Below, piece by piece: positions 1 to 7,911 of a stretch of 64,000 bases of DNA (within the stretch, counting starts at the first letter, position 1; the number at the start of each line of letters is the position of its first letter). The stretch spans positions 62,001 to 126,000 of the forward strand of contig JARKUF010000048.1 of assembly GCA_029974015.1 (NCBI GenBank), read 5' to 3'. The notes under the pieces are model-generated. The model ran no database searches, was not told where the DNA came from, and worked only from the letters and a program-made list of their open reading frames with translations. A program made the translations under genes and the position numbers. This DNA is from Spirochaetota bacterium (GTDB taxonomy: Bacteria; Spirochaetota; UBA4802; JAGODF01).

Positions 1-1064
1 ATGATGACGGTACAGATTTCAATACCCATGTCATGAACCGAAGGCCCGTGGGTACCGGCCCCTATTCTTTCGCTGCCTGGGAGACGAGGAAACGCATTAT
101 CTTAACGAGGAACGAAAAATACCGGGGAGAGAAACCCCATATAAAAAAAATCGTCTACCGTGTGGTCCCCGATGCGAATGTGGCCCTTTTGAAGCTGAAA
201 AAAGGGGAACTCGACGTGATGTCCTTAAGCTCCCTCCAGTGGGCGAGGCAGACGGGGACCGAGCAGTTCAACAGGGATTTTTTCAAGTTGAAATACTATC
301 AGCCCTATTACAATTACATAGGATGGAACGCCGAGCGGCCTTTTTTCTCGGACCGGAGGGTCCGCCTTGCGATGACGCACCTAATACACAGGAGGGCGGT
401 CCTTGAAAAACTCCTCTTTGGCCTCGGGGAGATTGTCAACGGGACTTTCTTCATTTACAGCAAAAACTACAGTAAAAATCTGGGACCCTGGCCCTATGAC
501 CCGGAACGTGCGCGCGAGCTTCTACGAGAGGCAGGCTGGGCCGATACCGACAATGACGGCATATTGGACAGAGACGGAAAAAAATTCTCGTTTACCATGG
601 TCTATCCGGTTTCAAGCGACTACTCCGAGAAATTGGCCGTGATTTTAAAAGAGGACCTGGCGAAGGCCGGCATCGAGATGAAGCTCAACCGATACGAATG
701 GGCGGTCTTTGTCCAGAAGCTGAACGAAAGGGACTTCGACGCCACGAGCGTGGGGTGGAGCCTCGGGTACAGCGGCGATCCCTATCAACTCTGGCATTCT
801 TCCCAGATCAAGGAAGGGTCGAACTTCTGCGCTTTCAGGAACGCCGAGGCGGACCGCCTCATCGAGGCGGCCAGGGTGGAGTTCAACGAGGAACGGCGCA
901 TTGCGATGTACCACCGTTTTAACGAGATAGTGCACCACGAACAGCCCTACACCTTCATGTTCTGCAATCCCGCCATGGCGGCGGTGAGCCGCCGCTTCGA
1001 CAATGTGAAGGTCCACACGAAGGGGCTCAATTATCTGGAATGGAAGGTGAAGGCCCGGAGATGA
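1..1064 (+). CDS. ABC transporter substrate-binding protein, SBP_bac_5 type (5' end outside window)
   Basis: This is the C-terminal part of an extracytoplasmic peptide/opine-type binding protein that delivers its ligand to the permeases encoded just downstream. The frame is open back to base 3, so the Met at 33 is internal and the gene starts outside the window. The family core signature appears as RPVGTGPYSF near the left edge; in full-length members this motif lies roughly 200 residues in, so the signal peptide and lobe I are missing from view. A calcium-loop-like DTDNDGILDRDG and the late GWSLGYSGDPYQLWHSSQ segment are typical of the family. Its stop codon overlaps the next gene's start (ATGA), so the three genes are co-translated. 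The ligand cannot be told from sequence; oligopeptide is the default guess. Confidence 0.93.
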   Translation, partial: DDGTDFNTHVMNRRPVGTGPYSFAAWETRKRIILTRNEKYRGEKPHIKKIVYRVVPDANVALLKLKKGELDVMSLSSLQWARQTGTEQFNRDFFKLKYYQPYYNYIGWNAERPFFSDRRVRLAMTHLIHRRAVLEKLLFGLGEIVNGTFFIYSKNYSKNLGPWPYDPERARELLREAGWADTDNDGILDRDGKKFSFTMVYPVSSDYSEKLAVILKEDLAKAGIEMKLNRYEWAVFVQKLNERDFDATSVGWSLGYSGDPYQLWHSSQIKEGSNFCAFRNAEADRLIEAARVEFNEERRIAMYHRFNEIVHHEQPYTFMFCNPAMAAVSRRFDNVKVHTKGLNYLEWKVKARR

Positions 1065-2062
1065 CAAGATACATACTTCAGCGAATATTCCTCATGGCGC
1101 TCACCTTCTTCGTCATTACGGGCATCACTTATGTCATAATAAGAAAGGCCCCCGGCGATTTCACCTCCATGAAGGCGGGGCTCCAGGGAGAGCTGACCCG
1201 TGGGGCCCTGGGCAAGCAGTTTCTCGAGGCGGAGCGCCGCCTCTATGGACTGGACAAGGAGTGGTATATCGGATACGGCGAATGGCTCTGGAAGTTCGTG
1301 CGCCTTGACCTGGGTACTTCCCGGGAGGACGGGCGCCCTGTCGCTACGCGCATTGCGGAGGCCCTGCCCATCACCCTCCTTTTAAATGTCATTACTCTTC
1401 TGGTAACATATATAATATCGATACCCATGGGGGTGTACGCCTCCATGAAAAAGAACACCCTCTACGACCGTGTCTCGAGCCTGGTGCTTTTCATTCTCTA
1501 TTCGCTTCCCCACTTCTGGATTGCCCTTCTCCTTTTGATGTTCTTCTCAAGCAGCGAGTACCTGAACCTCTTTCCACTAGACGGCATCATGTCCGACTGG
1601 GCCGAGGAGTACGGTTTCTTTGGAAAAATTGCCGACGTGGCCTGGCACCTGGTTTTGCCGGTGGTGACCCTCACCTATGGAAGTTTCGCCTTCCTCTCCC
1701 GGTATGCCCGGGCGAACATGCTGGAGGTGATAAGCCAGCAGTACATCACCACGGCGCGGGCAAAGGGGCTTTCGGAAAAGCGGGTGATTTTCGTCCACGC
1801 ATTCCGCAACTCCCTCGTGCCTCTGGTGACCCTCATGGCGACGCTTCTTCCGGCCCTCCTTGGAGGGAGCGTTATCGTAGAGAAGATATTCTCCATACCG
1901 GGCCTGGGGAGGCTTGCCTACGACTCGATCTTTTCGAGGGACATCCCGGTCATCATGGCAATCACGTCGATATCGGCCCTTCTGACCCTGGCGGGGATTT
2001 TCATTGCCGATCTTTTATACGGGCTCGTGGACCCGAGGATACGCCTGGAGGGGACCCTATGA
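1061..2062 (+). CDS. ABC transporter permease, DppB/OppB type
   Basis: This inner-membrane permease forms half of the channel of a peptide/nickel/opine-class ABC importer. The N-terminus MTRYILQRIF followed by a hydrophobic segment is the standard DppB start, which is why ATG 1061 is preferred to the ATG at 1040. The ATPase-contact EAA loop is visible as ARAKGLSEKRVIFVHAFRNS, followed by the usual PALLGGSVIVEKIFSIPGLG. At 333 residues it has normal length. It overlaps both neighbours by 4 bp (ATGA). No ATPase genes follow: the operon ends after the second permease, so the nucleotide-binding subunits must lie upstream of the window or elsewhere. Confidence 0.93.
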   Translation: MTRYILQRIFLMALTFFVITGITYVIIRKAPGDFTSMKAGLQGELTRGALGKQFLEAERRLYGLDKEWYIGYGEWLWKFVRLDLGTSREDGRPVATRIAEALPITLLLNVITLLVTYIISIPMGVYASMKKNTLYDRVSSLVLFILYSLPHFWIALLLLMFFSSSEYLNLFPLDGIMSDWAEEYGFFGKIADVAWHLVLPVVTLTYGSFAFLSRYARANMLEVISQQYITTARAKGLSEKRVIFVHAFRNSLVPLVTLMATLLPALLGGSVIVEKIFSIPGLGRLAYDSIFSRDIPVIMAITSISALLTLAGIFIADLLYGLVDPRIRLEGTL

Positions 2063-3042
2063 AGCGCGGGGGATACTGGCGCGGCGTATGGACGGAGTTT
2101 CGGAAGAACCGCCTGGCCCTGGGAGGCCTCGCGGTCATCGCCGCCCTCATCGCCCTCGCCCTCTCGGCTTCGCTTGTGGCGAACAACAGGCCATATATCT
2201 ATGTTGCCCCTGATGGGGGGGGCGTGTACTTTCCGCTCTTTTACGATCATCCGGAACTTCGCGGGCTGGACCTCAGGAAGGACGAGTTCCGGGGCTTTAA
2301 GGTCTTTCCCCCCATTCCCTTTTCCTATTCGGAATACAATCTTGATGAGATACTGGTGGGGCCCTCGCTTCGCCATATTATGGGCACCGACGAACAGGGC
2401 AGGGACCTTGCGGCACGGATGGTCCACGGGACCCGGGTATCTTTGTTAGTGGGCTTCATTGCGGTTGCGATCTACATCTCCATCGGGATAGTTATCGGCG
2501 CCCTGGCGGGGTACTATGGGGGCTGGGTGGACATGCTCATCTCGCGCCTGATCGAAATGGTGATGTGCTTTCCAACTTTCTTTCTCATTCTAACCATCCT
2601 GGCCCTCTGGGGGCCCAGCATGGTGAGCGTCATGGTGGTAATAGGAATCACCGGCTGGCCGGGGATAGCCCGTATTGTTCGCGGAGAATTCCTGAAACTT
2701 CGGGAGATGGACTTTGTCACGGCGACGCGGGCCCTGGGCTCAAGGGACTGGCGGATAATTCTTCGCCACATGCTTCCCAACGCAATGGCGCCGGTCCTCG
2801 TTTCGGCCTCCTTCGGAGTGGCCTCGACCATTCTCATAGAATCGTCTTTGAGCTTTCTGGGTTTGGGGGTCCAGCCGCCCACGCCAAGCTGGGGCCAGAT
2901 ACTTTCCAACTCAAGCCAGTACATCGACTTTGCCTGGTGGATGACCGTCATTCCGGGTTTTGCAATCTTTCTCACCATCACATCTTATAATCTAATCGGA
3001 GAGGGTTTTCAGGAAGCGATCGACCCAAAGTCCCGGAAATAA
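2059..3042 (+). CDS. ABC transporter permease, DppC/OppC type
   Basis: This is the second inner-membrane permease of the importer and partner of the DppB-like protein. After the first membrane segment it has a long periplasmic stretch (about residues 45-110) before the conserved HIMGTDEQGRDLAARMVHG. The EAA loop reads ATRALGSRDWRIILRHMLPN, followed by ESSLSFLGLGVQPPTPSWG, a hallmark of the DppC/YejE group. The enlarged first periplasmic loop is more like YejE/OppC than short DppC proteins. The start ATG overlaps the dppB-like stop (ATGA). The gene ends 10 bp from the convergent oxidoreductase gene with no obvious terminator between them. Confidence 0.92.
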   Translation: MKRGGYWRGVWTEFRKNRLALGGLAVIAALIALALSASLVANNRPYIYVAPDGGGVYFPLFYDHPELRGLDLRKDEFRGFKVFPPIPFSYSEYNLDEILVGPSLRHIMGTDEQGRDLAARMVHGTRVSLLVGFIAVAIYISIGIVIGALAGYYGGWVDMLISRLIEMVMCFPTFFLILTILALWGPSMVSVMVVIGITGWPGIARIVRGEFLKLREMDFVTATRALGSRDWRIILRHMLPNAMAPVLVSASFGVASTILIESSLSFLGLGVQPPTPSWGQILSNSSQYIDFAWWMTVIPGFAIFLTITSYNLIGEGFQEAIDPKSRK

Positions 3043-3052
3043 TGGGGGGGGG

Positions 3053-3607
3053 TTATACCTGTACCGTTTCCCTCGCAAGCTCCATCCCGCGAAGGATGGC
3101 CTTCAGGTTTCCTGGAATGTGCTTCTTCAACCGTTCGGGTATTACCTCGCCCATCGCTTCCTCGATTTCGTCGTAGGAGAGAAAGTCGATGCGCTCCATG
3201 AAGGCCCCGAGGGCTATCATGTTGGCGAGCTTGGGGTTTCCTGCCGCAACGGCCTCTTCATTGCACTTCAGAGCGATGACGTTGATGTCATCGCGGACTA
3301 TTAGCTCGCCGGGGATTAAACTCGAATTGTAGATGAGAAGCCCTCCCGGGGCAAGCTGGTCCTGATAGGTGTCGAGGGCGATGGTGTCCAGTGCTATGAC
3401 AGAAAGGGGATGGTTTGTGATGGGGGAGCCTATTTCCTCGTCGGAGAGGACCATGAAAACATCAGTGCGCCCCCCTCGTTTTTCTACGCCATAGGAGGGG
3501 AGGTACGACACCTCCATACCCTTGTTTATGGCAGCAGTGGCCACGAGAATGCTGATGGTCTGGATCCCCTGGCCGCCGAACCCGGACATTATGGTGTCAT
3601 AATACAT
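3053..3607 (-). CDS. 2-oxoacid:ferredoxin oxidoreductase, gamma subunit
   Basis: This is the catalytic gamma subunit of a thiamine-dependent 2-oxoacid:ferredoxin oxidoreductase, which decarboxylates a 2-oxoacid to its acyl-CoA and reduces ferredoxin in the cytoplasm. The N-terminal glycine-rich SGFGGQGIQT and the later GVEKRGGRTDVFMV segment are characteristic of KorC/VorC/PorC proteins, and 184 residues is the usual size. It is the last gene of a delta-alpha-beta-gamma operon on the minus strand, but a 161-bp gap containing a hairpin separates it from the beta gene, whereas the other three genes overlap. Substrate (2-oxoglutarate, branched-chain 2-oxoacid or another) cannot be decided here. 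Confidence 0.9.
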   Translation of the reverse strand: MYYDTIMSGFGGQGIQTISILVATAAINKGMEVSYLPSYGVEKRGGRTDVFMVLSDEEIGSPITNHPLSVIALDTIALDTYQDQLAPGGLLIYNSSLIPGELIVRDDINVIALKCNEEAVAAGNPKLANMIALGAFMERIDFLSYDEIEEAMGEVIPERLKKHIPGNLKAILRGMELARETVQV

Positions 3608-3732
3608 CGTGATGGACCTCTTTCGCCGCGACTTGAGGAATGGATGCTGAAAGAAATCGGGGCGCTGTTCAAATTGCCCCCGGGCCTCTTCCGTGAATCA
3701 TCCTTTCCCTTTTGTGTCTGCTTATATTTTTT

Positions 3733-3765
3733 CCCGCCCGGCTTCGACAGGCGGGTTTTTTAGCG
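3733..3765 (+). terminator. GC-rich hairpin followed by a T run, terminator-like on the plus strand
   Basis: The sequence CCCGCC, an 11-base loop region, GGCGGG and then TTTTTT forms a stem-loop plus T run when read on the plus strand. No plus-strand gene ends nearby, since the ABC operon stops 690 bp upstream and the genes here run on the minus strand. Read on the minus strand the hairpin is followed by A residues, so it is not a canonical terminator for the oxidoreductase operon. It may stop read-through antisense RNA from the ABC operon or mark an RNA processing site between the beta and gamma genes. Confidence 0.4.
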
Positions 3766-3768
3766 GCC

Positions 3769-4521
3769 TTACAGAAAATCTTTTCCTGTGCGCTCCTTGA
3801 ATACTCCCAGAGGGAAGTATGGTATCATTTCATTTTCAACCACCTTCAGGGCCTCCCTGGGCGATACGCGCCAGTTGGTGTTGCAGGTGGAGAGCATCTC
3901 CACCATGGAAAACCCCATCTGGTTGACCTGCATCTCGAAGGCCTTTCGCACTGCCCTTTTTGCCTGGTTCACATGTTTCGGGGAATGGAGCGATACCCTT
4001 GCCGAGTAGGCCACGCCCTCGAGGGTCGCCAGCATCTCCGCCATTTTGATGGGGTAACCCTCCGTCCTGAACTCCCTGCCATAGGGCGTCGTGGTGGTCT
4101 GCTGGCCCAGGAGCGTTGTAGGCGCCATCTGCCCCCCCGTCATTCCATAAACGGAGTTATTTATAAAGAAGATGGAGATGTTCTCCCCACGGTTGGCGGC
4201 GTGTATCACCTCCGAAGTTCCGATGGCCGCCAGGTCGCCGTCGCCCTGATATACGAAGACGATCTTGTCGGGCTGGGCGCGCTTCATCCCCGTGGCGCAG
4301 GCCGGAGCGCGGCCGTGGGGGGCTTCCAGGACATCGATGGGGAAGTAGTGGTAAAGGAATACGCAGCATCCAACTCCGGGGATGCCGATGATGTCGTCTA
4401 CTATGCCCATCTCGTCTATCACTTCGGCGATGATGCGGTGGGCCGTTCCATGGGTGCATCCGGGACAGAAATGGGTCTCCCGGTCTGTCAGGGCGTCGGG
4501 CCTTTTGAATACAGCGTTCAT
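3769..4521 (-). CDS. 2-oxoacid:ferredoxin oxidoreductase, beta subunit (TPP-binding)
   Basis: This subunit binds thiamine diphosphate and an Fe-S cluster in the 2-oxoacid:ferredoxin oxidoreductase. Near the N-terminus HFCPGCTHGTAHR carries cluster-type cysteines, and the TPP/Mg motif is seen as YQGDGDLAAIG followed about 25 residues later by FINNSVYGMTGGQMAPTT. At 250 residues it fits the compact KorB/VorB class. The start overlaps the alpha-subunit stop (ATGA), showing translational coupling. The whole set resembles the KorDABC/VorDABC arrangement of anaerobes; I cannot assign the substrate. Confidence 0.92.
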   Translation of the reverse strand: MNAVFKRPDALTDRETHFCPGCTHGTAHRIIAEVIDEMGIVDDIIGIPGVGCCVFLYHYFPIDVLEAPHGRAPACATGMKRAQPDKIVFVYQGDGDLAAIGTSEVIHAANRGENISIFFINNSVYGMTGGQMAPTTLLGQQTTTTPYGREFRTEGYPIKMAEMLATLEGVAYSARVSLHSPKHVNQAKRAVRKAFEMQVNQMGFSMVEMLSTCNTNWRVSPREALKVVENEMIPYFPLGVFKERTGKDFL

Positions 4522-5585
4522 GCGGCAGTCACCCCCTTGAGCGCTTTTTTAATCTCCCGGACTATTTCATCTGGATACGGGATGCCTCCTCCCGGCCTGC
4601 CGAGGAAGGAGACCGCCGCGTCCCTGTGGGCTGCGATCTTTACGTCCATGAGCATCTGCCCCGTGTTCATTTCCACCACGAGGATATTTTTTATTTTCCC
4701 GGAAAAACGCGCCACTTCGTCGCCGGGGAAGGGGAAGAGGGTGATGGGGCGAAGCAGCCCGGCGCGTATACCCTGCTTTCTCGCTTCGCCGATGGCGGTC
4801 TTGGCTATGCGGGCCGGAGTCCCGAAGGCGATGATCATGATCTCGGCATCGTCCAGGTCCTTCGTTTCAAACATCACTTCGTTTTGCTGGATGGTATCGT
4901 ATTTGCGCTTCATAAGCAGATTATGCTCTTCCTGTTCGCCGGGGCCGAGGTAGAGCGATTTTAAAAGCTGGGGCTTTCGTCCACGGCGCCCTGTGAGGGC
5001 CCAGGGTTTCTCGGGGACCACCACGGGCCTCTCCGGGGAAAGGCGGCAGGGCTCCTGAATTTGCCCCATCATGGCGTCGGCAATGACCATGGCGGGGTTG
5101 CGGTATTTGTCCGCCAGCTCAAAAGCCCGGATGGTGAGGTCGAACATCTCCTGGACTGAGGCCGGGGCGAGGACGATGTTTCTGTAGTCGCCGTGGCCGC
5201 CTCCGTGGACAGCCTGCATGTAGTCCCCCTGGGTGGGGGCGATACCGCCGAGGCCCGGCCCGGAGCGCATGATGTTCACCACCACGCAGGGGATGTCGGA
5301 CCCGGCCATGTACGAAAGCGCCTCCTGCATGAGGGAGATGCCGGGGCCCGATGAGGAGGTCATGGCGCGCTTACCCGACGCGGCTGCGCCCATCACCATA
5401 TTTATGGAGGCGATCTCGCTTTCGGCGGGGATGAAAACGCCGCTGCGTTTCGGGAGCTCCCTGGAAAGATATTCCGGGATGTCGTTCTGGGGGGTGATGG
5501 GATAGCCGAAGTAATACCGGCATCCGGCCTGGAGCGCTCCTTCGGCGAGGGCTATATTCCCCTTGGTCAGTTTTCTTTCGCTCAT
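4518..5585 (-). CDS. 2-oxoacid:ferredoxin oxidoreductase, alpha subunit
   Basis: The alpha subunit carries the pyrimidine-binding domain and domain II of the oxidoreductase. Family motifs include FGYPITPQNDIPEYLS near residue 25 and TSSSGPGISLMQEALS near residue 75; the C-terminal third has the transketolase-C-like fold region IMIIAFGTPARIAKTAI. An open frame extends 20 codons further upstream, but that part lies inside the ferredoxin gene. The start at 5585 (MSERKLTKGN) has a GAGGTG ribosome-binding site and overlaps the ferredoxin stop in an ATGA, so it is preferred. The resulting 355 residues match the short KorA/VorB type. Confidence 0.92.
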   Translation of the reverse strand: MSERKLTKGNIALAEGALQAGCRYYFGYPITPQNDIPEYLSRELPKRSGVFIPAESEIASINMVMGAAASGKRAMTSSSGPGISLMQEALSYMAGSDIPCVVVNIMRSGPGLGGIAPTQGDYMQAVHGGGHGDYRNIVLAPASVQEMFDLTIRAFELADKYRNPAMVIADAMMGQIQEPCRLSPERPVVVPEKPWALTGRRGRKPQLLKSLYLGPGEQEEHNLLMKRKYDTIQQNEVMFETKDLDDAEIMIIAFGTPARIAKTAIGEARKQGIRAGLLRPITLFPFPGDEVARFSGKIKNILVVEMNTGQMLMDVKIAAHRDAAVSFLGRPGGGIPYPDEIVREIKKALKGVTAA

Positions 5586-5791
5586 TTGTACACCTCGATG
5601 GCTGTATCGGGACACATGACCGCGCAGGTTTTGCATGCCGTACACCGGCCCTCGTTTTTCATGTCGAATTCAGCGGGGAAGTATCCCTGCCTGTTGTGGG
5701 ACTCCGACACAGTGATGAGGTTTCGCGGACAGAAATCCACGCAGAAACAGCATCCCTTGCATCGGTCCCGGTCGATTTTAATATATGCCAT
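5582..5791 (-). CDS. 2-oxoacid:ferredoxin oxidoreductase, delta subunit (2x[4Fe-4S] ferredoxin)
   Basis: This 69-residue ferredoxin-like subunit relays electrons from the catalytic subunits to soluble ferredoxin. Two complete cluster motifs are visible, CKGCCFCVDFCP near residue 11 and CTACKTCAVMCP near residue 49, each able to bind a [4Fe-4S] cluster. It is the first gene of the four-gene operon and overlaps the alpha gene by 4 bp. A copy of the dispersed palindromic element (5825-5884) lies in its leader, and a promoter-like TTGACA lies beyond that element, so the element is probably transcribed as part of the operon's 5' UTR. Confidence 0.93.
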   Translation of the reverse strand: MAYIKIDRDRCKGCCFCVDFCPRNLITVSESHNRQGYFPAEFDMKNEGRCTACKTCAVMCPDTAIEVYK

Positions 5792-5824
5792 TCTTTTTCT
5801 GCCGCCTTTGGGCCCAATACCCGG

Positions 5825-5884
5825 TAATAATCAAGTTTCCCGTCCGCCTGCGGCTGATGGGAAAACCTGATTATTTGAGGTTGC
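5825..5884. repeat. Dispersed palindromic element, copy 1
   Basis: The core is an imperfect inverted repeat: ATAATCAAGTTTCCCG on the left and GGGAAAACCTGATTATT on the right, with a GC-rich centre. The right end continues TGAGGTTGCC, the same end seen in copy 6. It lies about 35 bp upstream of the ferredoxin start, inside the likely operon leader. Confidence 0.7.
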
Positions 5885-5896
5885 CATTAGTAAGAA

Positions 5897-5925
5897 CAAT
5901 TAAGCGCAGACCCTGTATCTGTCAA
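5897..5925 (-). promoter_or_regulatory. Candidate sigma70 promoter of the oxidoreductase operon
   Basis: On the minus strand a perfect TTGACA (5925-5920) is followed after 17 bp by TAATTG. The -10 is weak. Its position just upstream of the palindromic element and the ferredoxin gene makes it a plausible operon promoter. Confidence 0.35.
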
Positions 5926-6056
5926 TAAAATTGTAATTTTTTCAATTTAGGCAATCTCACAGGGCAAGAAATCAGACAATGAAGCATAAAGTGATAGCCG
6001 AGCATCGCAGACGGAGTCGTAGGGTTTGTGTGAAATGAAAAGCCCCGCAGTGGCGC

Positions 6057-7220
6057 TCAGTTGCGCCGCGCCATAATAAGAGTGATATCGTCGCTGAAAG
6101 CCTCTTCCCCCAGACGGGCAAGCATGTCCCTGACGACGGCATCAACGAAGTCCCCGGGCTTTTTGTCCCTGTGTTTGCCGAACAGCTCCTCCACGTGGGC
6201 CATGTCCATATTCCCCTGACGCTGAAACAAATCCTCGCAGAGGCCGTCAGTGAACACCACGAAGGAGTCTCCGGGGAGAAACGGGTGCTCGGCCTGGGGG
6301 TAGGAGACCCGTTCGCGGATGCCGAGCATTGGGCCATGGATGTCGCGGGGAACCATCACATCGGGAGATAGCACATAAGGGGAGGGGTGCCCGGCGCTTG
6401 CAAGAGTGAGGCGGTCGAAGGCGGGTGAGAGGTCAGCCACGCAGGCGGTGAAGAGCACGCTTAGCCGATAGTATCGGTTGTAAAAACTATCATTGAGCTC
6501 GCTGAGAATTTCTCCGGGGCCAGCCTTCGTATTCTTGATCTTGTCGTATTCTCCTTTGATGAGCATGGTGACCAGGGCCGCCTGGATGCCATGGCCCGTG
6601 GCGTCGGCAAGGAAGATGCGGCACTCGCCGCTGTCCCTTCTGTAGATGTCGAAAATATCTCCCCCAACTTCAATCATGGGGGTAAAATGCACGCCGACAT
6701 CAATATCTCCGAGGCCGTCCCCTTTAAAAGCTATGACGCTCTGCTGGATTTCCCTGGCCCGCCGCAGGTCATCAGAGATGAGGGTGTCTTTTTCCCTGAG
6801 TTTTTCATAGGCACGGACCATTTCTTCCCGGGATTTTTTCAGCTCGAGATGGGTCTTAATTCTCGCCATGAGTTCAGGTTTATTGAACGGTTTGGTGATG
6901 TAATCCACCGCCCCGCTTTCGAAACCTGCTATGATGTCTTCTGAATTGTTTCTGGCGGTGATGAATATCACAGGGATATCCCGCGTTGACTCCGAGAGTT
7001 TCAGGATTCGACAGACGTCAAAGCCGCTCAGGCCCGGCATCTCCACGTCGAGGAGGATGAGGTCAAAAGACCCATCGCGGGCGAGCTCCAGGGCCCGGGC
7101 GCCCTCCGTCGTGGCGGTAATGCGGTACTTTTCCTCTCCGAGAATGACGCTCAGAATCTGAATGTTGATCGGCATATCGTCGACGATGAGAATGGAAGGG
7201 GGGGTGGTCTGTTCCATCAT
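6057..7220 (-). CDS. Response regulator with SpoIIE-type PP2C phosphatase output (RsbU-like)
   Basis: A receiver domain (residues about 9-125) is joined through a short coiled segment to a SpoIIE/RsbU-type serine phosphatase (about 165-387). The receiver shows ILIVDD, the phosphoacceptor in LILLDVEMPG (Asp about 58) and TKPF. The phosphatase shows the metal-binding signatures VGGDIFDIY, ADATGHGIQAALV, SAGHPSPYV, FTDGLCED and SDDITLIM, so it should be active, probably dephosphorylating an anti-anti-sigma factor. Two adjacent ATGs occur; ATG 7220 overlaps the MarC stop (ATGA). It is the last gene of an operon with a HATPase-domain protein and MarC, which suggests a phosphorylation-controlled partner-switching circuit. 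Confidence 0.93.
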   Translation of the reverse strand: MMEQTTPPSILIVDDMPINIQILSVILGEEKYRITATTEGARALELARDGSFDLILLDVEMPGLSGFDVCRILKLSESTRDIPVIFITARNNSEDIIAGFESGAVDYITKPFNKPELMARIKTHLELKKSREEMVRAYEKLREKDTLISDDLRRAREIQQSVIAFKGDGLGDIDVGVHFTPMIEVGGDIFDIYRRDSGECRIFLADATGHGIQAALVTMLIKGEYDKIKNTKAGPGEILSELNDSFYNRYYRLSVLFTACVADLSPAFDRLTLASAGHPSPYVLSPDVMVPRDIHGPMLGIRERVSYPQAEHPFLPGDSFVVFTDGLCEDLFQRQGNMDMAHVEELFGKHRDKKPGDFVDAVVRDMLARLGEEAFSDDITLIMARRN

Positions 7221-7822
7221 GGCTGGTGCGCTCCCCAAAAGCCCATTACCCCCGTCATTACCATCTCCGACGCCAGGGCCGCCAGGACCAGGCCGGTGAT
7301 TTTAGAAAGAATGGTGAGGCCCTGGCGGCCCACGAGGCGCTCGATGGACCCGCTCAGGAAAAGGAGCGTCCCCACGCTGGCGATTGCGGCGAGGAGCCCC
7401 GCCACACCCACCAGAATTTCAGCCATACTTCCAAGCCCCACGCCCATCACAAGAAGGGCCCCTGTCGTGGCGGGGCCAACGGCGATGGGAATGGCCAGGG
7501 GCACCACGGAAATGTCGTGGCCCTCATCCGGATTGGGGCCCGCGGTACGTCCGCTCACCAGGGTGATGGAGGAGAGGAAAAGCAGTATGCCCGTGCCGAT
7601 GCGGAAAGAGTTCAATGTGATGCCGAAGACGTCGAATATCTGCTGTCCCCCCAGGAGGAGGGTGACGCATACGGCGATGATTGCCAGTGTCGCCTTGATG
7701 GCCACCCTTCTTCTCCTGGAAATCTCGAGGTGCTTCGTCATAGAGAGGAAGCTTGAGAGGAGAAAGAAAGGCGTCATCAGAAAGAAAAACTTCACATAGG
7801 TGTTTATAAAAAGCTTCAGCAT
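7217..7822 (-). CDS. MarC family integral membrane protein
   Basis: This is a multi-spanning inner-membrane protein of the MarC (UPF0056) family, whose transport role is still unclear. It shows the family's N-terminal FVKFFFLMTP-like region, as YVKFFFLMTPFFLLSSFLS, a basic loop after the first helices and about six hydrophobic segments. The frame is open back to 7903, but family members begin shortly before this segment, so ATG 7822 (MLKLFINTY) is preferred; it gives 201 residues, the normal length. No strong ribosome-binding site is present at either start, so 7903 remains possible. It sits between the HATPase gene and the response regulator-phosphatase gene, overlapping the latter by 4 bp. 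Confidence 0.85.
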   Translation of the reverse strand: MLKLFINTYVKFFFLMTPFFLLSSFLSMTKHLEISRRRRVAIKATLAIIAVCVTLLLGGQQIFDVFGITLNSFRIGTGILLFLSSITLVSGRTAGPNPDEGHDISVVPLAIPIAVGPATTGALLVMGVGLGSMAEILVGVAGLLAAIASVGTLLFLSGSIERLVGRQGLTILSKITGLVLAALASEMVMTGVMGFWGAHQP

Positions 7823-7911
7823 GAGATGGATGATGGAGTTAATGCCGGGGAAGGCAAGTCTTTTTCGCAGTGTATTATGGGGCCCCGCAAAGGTAGAGGG
7901 CAAGAATAGGA

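Noticed and set aside
3712-4953. Plus-strand open frame of 413 codons opposite the oxidoreductase alpha and beta genes
   Set aside because: Shadow of strongly conserved minus-strand genes; the translated product has no family features.
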